In this document: positions 21,256 to 32,241 of the stretch, in pieces
How the letters are laid out: each line of letters opens with the position of its first letter
Position numbering within the stretch: the first letter of the stretch is position 1
Assembly: GCA_026770025.1 (NCBI GenBank)
Contig: JAMXDE010000007.1
Coordinates: forward strand, 434,001 to 498,000
DNA: 64,000 bases
Direction: 5' to 3'
Origin: Craspedostauros australis
Taxonomy: Eukaryota; Bacillariophyta; Bacillariophyceae; Mastogloiales; Achnanthaceae
Notes under the pieces: model-generated
What the model saw: only the letters and a program-made list of their open reading frames with translations
What the model was told of the DNA's origin: nothing
Databases searched by the model: none
Position numbers and translations under genes: made by a program

Positions 21256-24200
21256 ATGAGCGCAAGAGTGAAAAGTGACTTCGAGACTCCGGACAGGAAG
21301 AGGAAAGGTCGCATCGGAGGCGTGCTCTCGGTGTCATCAGGTCTCGGGAGGGAGGAGGAGAAGAAGGATTCATCTTCGGAGGAAAGCCACACCAGCATGA
21401 AAACACCCAACACAGTGTCACCACCGGATTCCACAACGCGAGACACGACCAGCGCCAGAAGCACCAAGGGCCTGTACCGACAGCCGCACCCCCAGCATGA
21501 AGTAGCCAGCCTTGATGATCAACATGACCACGAGCATGAACATGAACATGAACACGAGCATTCGGGGCGTCATCACAAGCTCAAAACCGCACGAATCAAA
21601 CTGGAACCACCGTCGCCGCTTCACGGATTCTCGGATCATGACAAGCAGGTGCGGTTCAATGCCGCGCAGGCAACCCCGGATCATGGCAGCACCATCCAGT
21701 CCCCAACGATATCACTCTCGTCGAATGGCGGGGCCAGTACGCCAGGGAAGAGAGGCGTCGTTTCGAGGAGAGGTGGGAGGATGGCGTCACCAGTTAGGCT
21801 ACCGTCGCACACCGTCTCATCGAAGCAACAGCAAGCAGCAGTGATGGAGTTCAAAACATTCCGAAGCCCACCGCGGAGACGCGATGAGAGTGACACGGTA
21901 CCTTCCCTGTGTTCCACAGGCAGCAATCTCGATAAGAAGAAGAGCAACGGACGACGCAAGAGAACAGACGGGGATGGAGCGGCAGCGCTGTCAGTAGAGG
22001 CGATGCCAGCTCTGGCGTCACCATCAGCGGCCACGCCAGTGAGGACGACGAAGGATAAGGCGAGCGCCGACTCATCTGACTCTGCCGTTGCGGAGGGAAA
22101 GCCATTGTCGATATCATGCGACGCATCCAAGGCGGACACGACGAGTCCGCTGAAACCTGAAGCAGCGGACCGCAGCGGCACATCCGAAGCTGAAGCTGAA
22201 ACCTCTTCTGAAATAAACGCACAAGACGACACACGTGCAGCAGCAGCAGCAGCGAAAAAGCCAAAACCCAACAGGGCAATATCCCCTGGTCCAGCAGAGC
22301 GAGAGATCGAACTGAAGGTGCGTCATGATTGTGAGATCTCGGCTTGGACACATGAGCGTTGCAATGCTGTATGCCACCATGCTATGCATTTGGGTTTGCT
22401 TTGACTTGACGAAGCCAGAAGATGTCATTTCATCATCGACACGACAAGTGGGGGATGATGTCGATCTTGGAGTCTTCCATTGTGCACATAGGAATGCGTG
22501 CATGAAAGGAAGTGTCTGTTCACCAACCGGACAATAACAGCGGCGGCAGTAGCCGTGGGATCATCGTGCGGATACTGCCAATGTAAACAATCCTGTCATT
22601 CGTGCTTGCTTTACCAACTTCCTTCTCGTCTGATCCCATCCCATTCTCCACCAACTGTCTCCATCACCACCATCAATTCAATGTGTACTCAAACCTGCTG
22701 CTACTCTGCCGCGCTCTACTGCAATTAAAACTCACTGAATGCGCAGCCGTTGAAAACACCAACGAGATCTCCGGTCAGTGGTGGTCGATTTCAGGTTCTT
22801 CCCTCGTTGGAAGATGCTGGGCTTCGATCACCTGTGGGGCTATTCCTTTCGCCGCATCCTCCCACCCCGTCTTTTCGGAATCTGGAGGAATCGTCATCGT
22901 TCGAAAATACGGAAGAACTAAAGGCTGATCTCGACAGCGACCGTTTCGCGAAGAAGCACGCGTACGAGAGATCTCCCAAGCTACTGAGGGATCAGGAGAG
23001 AGAAAGGCTCCTTTCCACGCCGACGGACTTCACGACGGATTTCGGCAAGATACCAAACACAGCAGGCTCGTTTGAAAATTCAAATGGTGAGTGCCTGCGA
23101 ATAAGGAACCCTGGTGGACGTGCGTTATGGTTGACACATTGGTACTGCGAGTGTACACTCGATTCACTCCTCTTCGTGGCGTGTGGTCAAGCCATTTCTC
23201 ACAGTGCATTCTTTGTTTTTATGCCTCTGCTCTTGATCACGCGATTCCAAATCATGCAATGGTTTCTGTTACCGTGTTGTGCTGTGCTGTGCTATGATAC
23301 GTACGTCATACTTCCCACTTTCGTTATGATGCAGTCCTGGCATGGTTACAGTCACCAACGGCACATGGACTGTTCTCCCCTGGAGGGCTGGGCTCCATCA
23401 TGAACACCCCAAGAGCACCAACATCCATGACCGAAACCAGGACGCCGAGAACGCCCACCGTCAACACCTCATTCTTCTTCTCCGATGTCGCCGGTCTACC
23501 AAAGCACAGCGATATGTCTCCCAAGCCAGATGCCGACAGCAAGAGAGCATCGCAACGGGGGCTCCCCAACATCATTTGCATATCACCGTTGGCCTCGTCC
23601 AGGAACAAGAATGGCATCTCGCAAACAATCAACACGCCGACCAACTTCCAAGACCTCCCGTCGCCTCTTGGCAAGGGACGCGGACTGTCGATTTTGGTGG
23701 ATACGCCCGTGAAATCGAGTCGGGGAAAGGCTGCGTCATACAACAGCAGCAGCAAGGACCTGAGCCTTGACGCGGTGCACCTGGCTGAGAAAGATCTCAT
23801 GGAAGACGAGGATCTCAGCGTGCTCATGCAGCTGGCATCGAGCACGCCGAGGCCTGAAGGGGAAAGAGCAGTCGCCGTCTCGACGTCCGACGGCACCCAC
23901 GTCTTCCGATCTCCCGAGGGGCGCAAAAACGGCGCTGGCGTGGACGAGAATTTACCTGCGCTTCAACTGCCGGTGATCGATGGAAAGGACTCGCAACTCA
24001 ACGTCGCCGCTAGATTGTCACGCAAACCTCTGTCGCGGGACGCTTCGGAGAAGGACGACCAGTTCAACCCGCCATCGCTCAGCATGAGGTCCAATTCCTC
24101 CGGCGGTCGCGAGAAGGACGCTTATCACATGTTGGCGAAGGGAATGAAGCCGGTGGCCAAAGAAGCGTCAGATCGAGGGCGCGACCTTAAGCGAAAGGCG

Positions 24201-25145
24201 GCCTCGAAGACGGAAACAAGTAAGAAGATGATGAAGAAGGCCCCTGCTGTGGCCGCTGCTCCGACAGCCGTTCATCCAGGGCCGCCTGTGTACTCAATGC
24301 CACCACCACAGCATTATCCGCACCATGCTGACGTCCCTGCGTACTACTCGCATCTACCGCCGGGAATGCCGCGCGGAGGTAGCATGAGGGTGGTCGTGGG
24401 TGCCATGCCACCCGCGAGGAAGACCGGAGCAACACCGCCTCGAACTTTCTCTATGGGACCAGGTGACTATCCCACGCCTCATCATTTCGCGCCACCGCCA
24501 CCCCACGGTCGCTTCCCGCATCCGCATCCTTCGCACATGCATGCAAGGCATCCGTACTATCCGCCGCCGCATGCACATCACAGGCCGCCGCCGCCGCGCA
24601 TGCCTCTGTATGGCGGACAGCACACGAACCCACCGAAGAGCAAGTTGGTCAAGAAAACCACGAAGGCAGTAAAGCACACCAAGACGACCAAGCGAGCTGC
24701 CTCCGCAGGCACGTCCAGTAAGGCAAACGGGACGACGAAGAAGACCAAGAAATCGCCGTCGCATGGCAAGAAGAAGAACAAATCACCGCAGCTTGCGGAT
24801 GGCGCCGAGCGCAAGAAGGCCGCTGCCACGATCCAGGCTGTGAATGCCGCCAGCGGCGGAAAGAACGACCGTGCTGCAGCTCTCGCGGCTGCTATTCTAC
24901 GCGGAGTGACCATGCGCCCGTCCGGGAAGTGGCAAGCCCAGTTGTACTTTTCGGGCAAGTCCAGATACATCGGTGTCTTCGACACGCGCGAAAAGGCAGC
25001 GTTGGCTTACGAGATTGCGAGAGAGAAACTTAAATCGGAAAAATCAACGGCTGAAGGTGGTCAGCTCAGCGCGAAGGCCACCGACGCTGCTGTCAACGCG
25101 GCCAGGAAGGCGGCCTTCGATGGTGTCAATGAGAAGCAAAAGTGA
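21256..25145 (+). CDS. AP2-domain putative transcription factor, three exons
   Basis: Exons 21,256-22,317, 22,747-23,086 and 23,335-25,145. Donors are GTGCGT and GTGAGT, acceptors CAG; phases 0 and 1 keep the frame open, giving about 1,070 residues. The N-terminal exon is Ser/Lys-rich with a His-Glu repeat (HEHEHEHEHEH, near residue 95). Exon 3 opens with LAWLQSPTAHGLFSPGGLGS and RTPTVNTSFFFSDVAGLP, linker motifs I have seen in diatom regulatory proteins. A Pro/His/Tyr-rich stretch (PPPHAHHRPPPPRMP) and Lys-rich KKTKKSPSHGKKKNKSP precede the C-terminal domain. That domain, about 60 residues before the end, is AP2/ERF-like: LRGVTMRPSGKWQAQLYFSG followed by KSRYIGVFDTREKAALAYE. AP2 domains bind DNA through a three-stranded sheet; here the conserved Gly, Trp and the YIGVFDT/AALAYE core are present. 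Targets are unknown. Confidence 0.75.
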
Positions 25146-25712
25146 AGCCATTGGCCTAGATGGACGTCTCAGGATGCACTCTTCCTATCAGGAACACACA
25201 TTCCCTCGGGTTTCCGTGGCTGCGCACGATAACCGATGCAGCTGCTGCCACAAACACCATGTCATAATACGACTATAAAGATGCATTCGCACAGAGAACC
25301 CGATGCTCCGTTTCAAACTGCTGTTCTCTTGCTCTCGTAGTTATTGTATGTGCCAGTCCCAGGACCTTCAAAAGTGCGTGTGCGTGTGCTATTTTTATTT
25401 TGCCCTATTGAGCTATCGTTGTGGATACTTACTAATGCTAGGGTACTCTACGACAACTAGCTCGTAGATTCTGGTCCAGAAAGGAGGCGCACTCATCAGG
25501 TGCTCAGTACTCTTGAGGTACATACATGCAGGCTCTCTGCAGGCCTTTGCTGGTGAACAGTCCACCAGCAAGTGAGCCGAACAGTCTGTCTCCTCGTACG
25601 AGTAGCACAAAGCGCAATGGGTTACATGATTCCTGGATGATATTGTACAAGTGCGTAATGAGGATGGAAGCGGAGAGACATTGAATTATTCTTCACTACC
25701 CTCTCTCCCTCT
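25146..25712. other. Convergent 3' intergenic region
   Basis: Shared 3' side of the AP2-domain gene (+) and the glucanase gene (-). No gene is seen; T-rich tracts at about 25,388-25,405 may belong to the first gene's 3' end. Confidence 0.4.
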
Positions 25713-27689
25713 CTAGACCGTCAAGGTCGATGAAGTGTCGAGCTGCGTGTACTGGTATTGCCTTGAGCTGCGACCGAAGAAGACTCGGTATATGCCGTAC
25801 CCCAAGAAAGCAACAAAGATGAAGGGGATGAAGTTTGTGCCTCCACGGCCGTGAGATTTGTGGTTGTGGTTGTTGCTGTTTTGACCGTTGGTGTTGCCAC
25901 CACTCGCTGGAACGAAAGACGATGAAGAGTTCGGTGGAGGAGCATTGTTCGTGGCGCCGGCGTCACCGTCACCGCCAGCAGCGTTAGAAACCTCCGCGTT
26001 GGTTGCTACAGCCTCGGCTGATGCTTCGGTCGCTGGTTCCGTGGTTTGCGATGGATCCGTGGGTAGGGTAAGCGAAGAGTCGAAGGTGCGGAATCCGCTG
26101 TACGACACGTCGTTGTCCTGCGCGGAACCAAGCTGGGCAAAGCTGGATGGTGTCGATATGTCAGTATCTATCAGCGAATCAGCATGCGAGACGACGTAGT
26201 CGTCGTCAATGTCGACGCCTTGCCAGTTGTGATCCGGCAAGGTCGAAGGATCTGGGAATACTTCCACGAAGCCCATGTCATCGACAGTGCGTTCGGCGAT
26301 CTCGTGGCACGTTCCGTACAGATCCTCCGAATTGATCAGGGGATCTGGGACGGATGGGATCCATCCTTCGTCCAGACCGCGCAGGAAGTCCCACTCCGCG
26401 AAGGCGCCGCCCTCCGTCTTGAGCGTCCAGTAGAACCAACCGCTGGAGACGCCGCTTGATTTGGCCTCGTACGTGACCATCTGCGCCTGTACGAAGTTGA
26501 GCAGGAAATCTTTGCGCGATTGCGGGATCTCTCGATCCAGTTCAGGCGCCTTGCCATCTGTGGCAATGCCCTTCATGACATCACCCAATTTGGCCACCAC
26601 CAACGTGTCGAACGACGCGCTCCACTCGCTGACGATCCTTGAGATGCCAGCCGACGCTTGCGTATTGTAAGGGTAGTCCTCGTAGCAGCAGGCCGTCGTG
26701 TCGCGCGAATTGCGACCGCAGACGTAGGCGATGTGCTGCTTCGGACTGAGTGCCCTGGGTTCCTGCGCGAAGACGTGGTAGTAATGCGAATCCAGATAAG
26801 TGTTGGTGTACTTCGTGTCGTCGATCCAGTATCCATCGTTCCATTTGGTGGCGTTGAACATGTCACCGATGTAGATGGAGGTGTCGTCTCCGAGCGTCTC
26901 TCTCACGGAATCGAACGCGAGCCTGTTGAATTCCCGAACGACGTTGGGATCGCAGTCAATGAAGGGTTCGTTCAAGATGCCGATTCCAGTGATGACATCA
27001 CCGAGCGCTTCCTCGTGGATGACTTTGATGACATCCTGCACGATGGTGAGGCTGCGACCGACGTTGTCGGGCCACTCGCTCCATCCCGCGCAAGTTGGGT
27101 CTCCCGGAAGAAGCTGTCCCGAATTGTCGAATCCATTCTGGCTTCCGGGGGCGGTGTGGATGTCGGGCCACACCTGGATGCCAGCCTCTCGACACCAGAC
27201 AACGAACCTGGTGAAGTAGGGCCAGCCGCCTTCCACCCACGGTTCTCCCTCCTCGATGCTGCCGAGGATCCAATGGGGCAGAGGCACTCGGACGTGAGTG
27301 ACGCCTGCCTGCTTGATCTTCTGCACATCCTCCTGCGTGACGAAGGTATCCCAATGGCGTTCGAAGTACTTCCTGGCGATCTTCTTGGAATCGAAGCTCG
27401 ATGCCAGGGTGTATTCGTCCGTGGGGTAGTCCTTCTCTCCTGTCGCGGATTCGATGAGATGCGGGGTGCACTTGGTGAGATCGCACAGCTCATGCTCGAT
27501 CGGCGCATCGATCTGTCCTGGATACCGGCACAGACTGCCCTGCAAGTGGCACGAGTTGACGGCGAAGAAGTACGGAACGACGAAACGCTCCGCCAGCAGC
27601 CAACCGCCGATGTTCACACCGCGGATCCAAGATCTGGCAGCTTCGCCGGCATCGGCGCCTCCATTTGCGTTTGCGGTTGAGGTGGGCAT
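25713..27689 (-). CDS. GH5-type exo-1,3-beta-glucanase with C-terminal membrane anchor
   Basis: A 658-residue protein from the Met at 27,689; the frame is open back to 27,908. It starts almost at once with the family signature WIRGVNIGGWLLAERFVVP. Further GH5 (exo-beta-1,3-glucanase type) motifs follow in order: VTHVRVPLPHWIL, the acid/base Glu in GIGILNEPFIDCD, the SHYYHVF segment, the nucleophile Glu in RIVSEWSASFDT, and SGWFYWTLKTEGGAFAEWDF. The family removes glucose from beta-1,3-glucans, and in diatoms the natural substrate would be storage chrysolaminarin or wall callose. After about residue 530 there is a Ser/Thr/Asn/Gly-rich stalk, then FIPFIFVAFLGYGIYRVFFG as a C-terminal transmembrane segment and a 20-residue tail. 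No signal peptide is visible at either start, so a 5' exon may be missing. It is divergent from ola1. Confidence 0.8.
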   Translation of the reverse strand: MPTSTANANGGADAGEAARSWIRGVNIGGWLLAERFVVPYFFAVNSCHLQGSLCRYPGQIDAPIEHELCDLTKCTPHLIESATGEKDYPTDEYTLASSFDSKKIARKYFERHWDTFVTQEDVQKIKQAGVTHVRVPLPHWILGSIEEGEPWVEGGWPYFTRFVVWCREAGIQVWPDIHTAPGSQNGFDNSGQLLPGDPTCAGWSEWPDNVGRSLTIVQDVIKVIHEEALGDVITGIGILNEPFIDCDPNVVREFNRLAFDSVRETLGDDTSIYIGDMFNATKWNDGYWIDDTKYTNTYLDSHYYHVFAQEPRALSPKQHIAYVCGRNSRDTTACCYEDYPYNTQASAGISRIVSEWSASFDTLVVAKLGDVMKGIATDGKAPELDREIPQSRKDFLLNFVQAQMVTYEAKSSGVSSGWFYWTLKTEGGAFAEWDFLRGLDEGWIPSVPDPLINSEDLYGTCHEIAERTVDDMGFVEVFPDPSTLPDHNWQGVDIDDDYVVSHADSLIDTDISTPSSFAQLGSAQDNDVSYSGFRTFDSSLTLPTDPSQTTEPATEASAEAVATNAEVSNAAGGDGDAGATNNAPPPNSSSSFVPASGGNTNGQNSNNHNHKSHGRGGTNFIPFIFVAFLGYGIYRVFFGRSSRQYQYTQLDTSSTLTV

Positions 27690-28612
27690 CGCAATTGCTC
27701 CTTGAGGTTTCTTCTTGCTTGTTCGTGGTGCCGTGAGCAGCCGATCTCGATGCGCGGGTACGTCCGAGTATGGTCGTCTTCTGGGGAGTATCTTTCCTGC
27801 GGCAACGCCCAACAGCAATCTATGATGTGCACGAGCGCTCTTGAGTAGAATATGATATAATGTAGTAGTATGGCTGGAGCGCAAGCAGAGTCGAGTCGAT
27901 TGCGGCAAAGTGAAGCAGCAGTGGTGGAATACCAGCGCGGATTCCTTCTCTTCCGTTTTTGGCCTTCGTTTTTGCGCTTGTGGACTCTCGGAGATCTTTG
28001 GGGGAACTGGCCGCTCTTGCGTTTGTTGTGGGCGTTGCTCTTACAGTTGTAGCTCTGTCGTCGGCACTTCCTTCGTGGGTTGGCACTCTCGTTCGTGGCC
28101 GAACGTTTCGCAGCTGCTGTTTGGGATGTGGATGCGCCTCCTCCCTGCCAGCGTGCTTCGGGAACGCGTTGGTGGGTGGAATCTTGTCGTGTTCCTCCCT
28201 CTTGTGTTCTCGCTGGTTCTTCTGTGGTGGGAGTTTGTGCACAAAACACAAAGTGGAGCAGTCGCGATTCGCCCCGTACACACGACTCATTTTCATACGG
28301 GACCAGCGAATCACGGTTGTCTGTGTCTGTCAGGCGTACGGCGTTCCTCTTTCCAAACAATCGGCCAGCGATGGTGGGAGGTGGCTGTGCGGTAGAGATT
28401 TCTTGGCTGCGATCCGCATGAGCCGCGCGCTTCCTCCGTCTTCGCCTCTGCAGCTCTTTGCTTCATCCACCAAGAGAGAAGCTCCAGATCTATCACCGCC
28501 GCCATCAACACCGCCGTCAACACCGCCATCAACACCAGCATCATCGTCAGCATCAGAATCAGCATTGCAGCAATCAAATCGAACGTGAAAGCCACGAAGC
28601 AAGAGATCCAAG
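27690..28612. promoter_or_regulatory. Divergent intergenic region between the glucanase and ola1
   Basis: About 920 bp. A TATGATATAATG stretch near 27,850-27,862 lies upstream of the glucanase. A CACCGCCATCAACACC-type tract near 28,495-28,545 lies just before the ola1 start and is probably part of its 5' leader. If the glucanase has a signal-peptide exon, it should lie here on the minus strand. Confidence 0.4.
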
Positions 28613-30758
28613 ATGCCGCCAAAGAAGAAGCCAACCCCAAGCGCCGATGACCTCGGTGTCATGAAAGCCGCGCGATTCGGCCGCGTGAAGAACACCCTCA
28701 CCATGGGCTTTGTCGGACTTCCAAACGTCGGCAAATCGTCGCTCACCAATCTTCTCGCCGGTGCCAACCACGCTGAGGCTGCCAACTACGTGCGTCCTCG
28801 TTACTGTCATGGAGAAACAGTGGATACGTAGCCATTTGTCAGTGTTGGGCGCGCCCCCGTATGCAGTTTGCTTTTGGCAGTGGATGTCCATGTTGGAGGT
28901 TTCGCAGCAAACTCGCAAGGATGTTTTCTGGATCGGCTGAGCATCCGTACCTCACTGGAAGCTTCCATCTCATCAAACTTCCGCACTCACACTCACATTT
29001 TCCACTCTTCGCCTATTTTGTATCATATCATACATCATATTGTATATAATCATACTCCCTTCACGTACGCTACCCCATGACTCCACATCGCAGCCTTTCT
29101 GTACCATCGACCCCAACGTCGTGCAATGCATCGTGCCAGACAAGAACTTCAAGTACCTGTCGAACACCTTCAAATCCCCATCGATCGTCCCTGCCGCGCT
29201 CAAGGTCACCGATATCGCTGGATTGATCAAGGGTGCCAGCGAGGGAGCCGGACTTGGAAATGCTTTCTTGAGTCACATTGCCGCTGTCGATGGTATCTTC
29301 CATCTCGTGCGTGCCTTTGACAGCGACGAGGTCATTCACGTCGATGATTCTGTGGATCCAATCCGCGATTTGGAGACCATCCAGGTACGTTCCTTATTGC
29401 AGCGCACCAACATTCGTGCATTGCACGATGAATGTGGCAGCATGCTGCGACAGATATGAATCTCATGGCGCCTCAACCAAAGATATCGGAATTCAAAATC
29501 AAGCACTTTTCAGCACCATCGAATGCGCGCAACAACTGACACGGTTTTTTGACATGCTACTCGAATTAACTCTCTCTGTATGTCTGTCTGCGTGTATCTC
29601 TGTCGATTTTGCGTCATTCCAGGGCGAGCTTTGCGCAAAGGATTCATCCACTCTGGAGGGTGTCCTGGAACGCGAAAAGGAGCGCGTCCGAAAAGAGAAG
29701 GGCCTCTCTCGCTCTGCGCCAATGCCACCGCTTCCTGAAGCCTTCCGAAGCGCCTTCGAGAAGTGCACCAACCTGGTAGGATCGAGCACTCCAGTCCAGA
29801 CCGGTGACTTCAACGCTGCCGAGGTTGAGCTGATCAAGGATTGGGGTCTCATCACCACCAAGCCACAGATCTACGTCGTCAATCTCTCGCAAAAGAACTT
29901 CGTCCGAAAGGGTAGCAAGTGGTTGCCAAAGATCAACGAATGGGTCAAGACTCACGGAGGAGGTCAGATAATCCCAGTGTCCTGTGAATTTGAGCAGAAC
30001 CTGGCAGACCTCAAGGATTACCCAGACGAGCAAAAAGGTACGGGCAGCATTTGTGTTTCATTCGAATCATTGTTCAATGTTTCTGGCTATCGACCAAGGA
30101 TGATCGATTATGAACAAATCGCCAGATGATCCGAGGTGGCAGAGACCTGCACGATTGCAGATGAATGGATTATTCCGACGGCCTTCCTGGTCACCTTGCA
30201 ATTGATTCGCTGTGGATGAGAACAACGCCATTTCCTGTGTTTCAACTCTCATTTGTGCCCACCTTCATTATTCCTCACTCACAACTTCCATCTTGGTGTC
30301 CCAAATTGGCTTTGTTTGCTCCTGTATTTTCTGCTCCGATTTTTGTTGTCGTGACAGCCTTCCTCCAAGAACGCAAGGAGGATGCCATCGCAGCTGGCTT
30401 GAAGGGCCCGCAGGCCGAGGTAAAGTCCATGATCGCGCGTTTGATCCGATCAGGACGACAGGCCCTTTGTCTGCAGTCCTTCTACACCGCTGGACCAAAG
30501 GAGGTCAGAGCGTGGACCATCATGAAGGGCACCCTCGCGCCACAGGCAGCCGGCGTCATCCACACAGACTTCGAGCGCGGTTTCATCAAGGCTGAGGTTT
30601 GCGCATTCGACGACTTCAAGGCGCTGCATCAAGGAGCAGCCAGCATGGCCAAGGTGAAAGAAGCAGGAAAGTACCGTCAGGAAGGCAAGACGTACGAAAT
30701 GAAGGAAGGCGACATTGTTGTATTCATGCACAACGTCACAGCGTCCAAGAAGAAGTAG
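28613..30758 (+). CDS. OLA1: Obg-like ATPase 1 (YchF/OLA1)
   Basis: Exons 28,613-28,789, 29,094-29,384, 29,623-30,037 and 30,358-30,758. Donors GTGCGT, GTACGT and GTACGG; acceptors CAG. All phases agree and give about 427 residues, slightly longer than the usual 390-400. Exon 1 has the P-loop [13 protein letters not shown]. Exon 2 has [10 protein letters not shown] and the Walker-B-like [19 protein letters not shown], then [14 protein letters not shown]. Exon 3 ends near the base-recognition segment ([12 protein letters not shown] in place of the NKxD found in true Obg GTPases), consistent with ATP preference. Exon 4 carries the TGS-like domain, with [19 protein letters not shown] and the conserved [13 protein letters not shown]. 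YchF/OLA1 proteins bind ribosomes and modulate translation and stress responses in the cytosol. The gene is intact and the assignment is firm. Confidence 0.95.
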
Positions 30759-31144
30759 ACTGAAGTATCTCGTACTCTGCACGAAAAGACAAGTATACAC
30801 CACTACTAAGTCACTGTATCTAAGCAACAGCATCACTCGCGCTCTCTATCTCTTGTTGCTGCGCTTCGGTATGTATGGTAATCTGGTTTGAAGCGTTCCT
30901 TTGGTAGGCCGTGCCGTATGCATGATACCATACAATGCCACCCCCATCCTCATGACGACGATCAATTCAAGAGTGTCATAGGGTACGTACTGGTACTCCA
31001 CCAGCATTCCATTCTGGCCAATCGTCGCTTGGATCGAAAAACAAGGTGCATTTGAGCATATGGTACTACTTGTTGTATGTACTCTGCTAATACACGAAGG
31101 TGTAATCCCAGCCCAACATGACACGACTGTTCTCTCAGAGCACA
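30759..31144. other. Convergent 3' intergenic region
   Basis: Lies between the stops of ola1 (+) and the COX16-like gene (-). It holds GTACGTACTGGTACTCCACC near 30,983. No gene is seen. Confidence 0.4.
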
Positions 31145-31615
31145 CTAGTCACCACCACTACCGACAATCCAACGACCCAGACGACGGTACCACGCATTGC
31201 GATGTTCGCGTTCCTCCCGCCGTCTCGCCAGCACCTCCTCCGGCCGTTCGATCCGTTTCGTGTTGTCGAAGGGCGTCTCCACAATCTTAGTGATCTTCTC
31301 CATCACATCATCGTGCTCCTTCTGCATCATGGCCTGCCGTTCCGACACGCTTATCCGTCCCTGGAAGGCGTCACGTTCCTTATTCTTTCCGGCAATACCG
31401 TTGGACACCACCCAGACGCCCAGACCACTGAACAGCAGCAGCGGCAGACCAGCCTTGAAGAATCGCAGACTGCCATCGTTCTTCTTGGATGCGCGGGTCG
31501 CAAGGCACCGGTTGATTCCAACAACGGCATGCTGCGCTTGGCTCTGCGGAATCATCCGCATCGTCTTTCCAGCGAATAACGACACTGGGATCCTGCTGCC
31601 TCGTGACAATAGCAT
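31145..31615 (-). CDS. COX16-like mitochondrial inner-membrane protein
   Basis: A 156-residue protein. Residues 1-45 are rich in Arg, Ser and Ala with no acidic residue before the mid-40s, as expected for a mitochondrial presequence. Residues about 52-70 (KAGLPLLLFSGLGVWVVSNG) are a single transmembrane segment whose GLP-LLF-GLG-W pattern resembles COX16, a small single-span factor needed for cytochrome c oxidase assembly. The rest is a charged helical tail (QAMMQKEHDDVMEKITKIVE, then Arg-rich). A second Met at 31,561 could also serve as the start. It is divergent from a twin-CX9C gene, which supports a mitochondrial role. The family call rests on one short motif and should be treated as probable only. 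Confidence 0.5.
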   Translation of the reverse strand: MLLSRGSRIPVSLFAGKTMRMIPQSQAQHAVVGINRCLATRASKKNDGSLRFFKAGLPLLLFSGLGVWVVSNGIAGKNKERDAFQGRISVSERQAMMQKEHDDVMEKITKIVETPFDNTKRIERPEEVLARRREEREHRNAWYRRLGRWIVGSGGD

Positions 31616-32241
31616 CCTGTCCTGTTGCTGCTGTTCTGGAACAATTGTTGATGCGGTTGTGGTTGCTGTTGCTCAAATTCGTCTTGTCTTGCCAACTGCT
31701 TGAATGGATGCTTGGAAGGACGTCGAAAAGATCGTATGTACGGTATGAATCCTTCCAGGACTTGTCCCGCAACGTTTGCAGTAGTTGGTCCAGTCGCTCA
31801 CTAGGATCGTACAAGTAGGTTGCAGGTATGTCAACCCAAAGAGGAACCGAGGAGCTTCCAACACCACCATTGTCTCCATCGCCATCGCCATCGCCATCGC
31901 CATCGCCATCGCCATCGCCATCGCCATCGCCATGGCCAGCGCGGTGGATCGCGTCACATTGTTCGATTTCTTTCGTTCGGTTTTGGTCGGGTTGTTGTGA
32001 AGGCCTTTTCAAGTACCTTCGCGCCAACAAACACACAACAACGCCGCAGCTGCATCCAAAACATGGTGGGGCTGTCTGGCCCCTTCCTCTCTGTGTGCGT
32101 GTGGGAACCAAGCCGAGGGAGACGCTGTGCCATCATCGTCCATCGGAACATCTGAACGGCATCGTTGACATCCTCGAGGTACCACTGGCGACACCAATAG
32201 CATCCGTTGTAGCAACAGAAAATCGATACACTGAAAGCAAC
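31616..32241. promoter_or_regulatory. Divergent intergenic region between two mitochondrial-type genes
   Basis: About 626 bp separate the start codons of the COX16-like gene (-) and the twin-CX9C gene (+). The middle holds a hexamer microsatellite (31,876-31,932). A shared promoter is plausible but no element can be named. Confidence 0.45.
31876..31932. repeat. (GCCATC)n hexanucleotide microsatellite
   Basis: About nine perfect copies of CATCGC/GCCATC in a row. Because the unit is six bases with no stop in any frame, it opens all six frames locally and creates spurious open frames such as the Gly-Asp repeat on the minus strand. Confidence 0.9.

Noticed and set aside
31380-32111. 243-residue minus-strand frame with a Gly-Asp repeat
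   Set aside because: Held open by the stop-free GCCATC hexamer; its C-terminal part overlaps the COX16-like gene in another frame.
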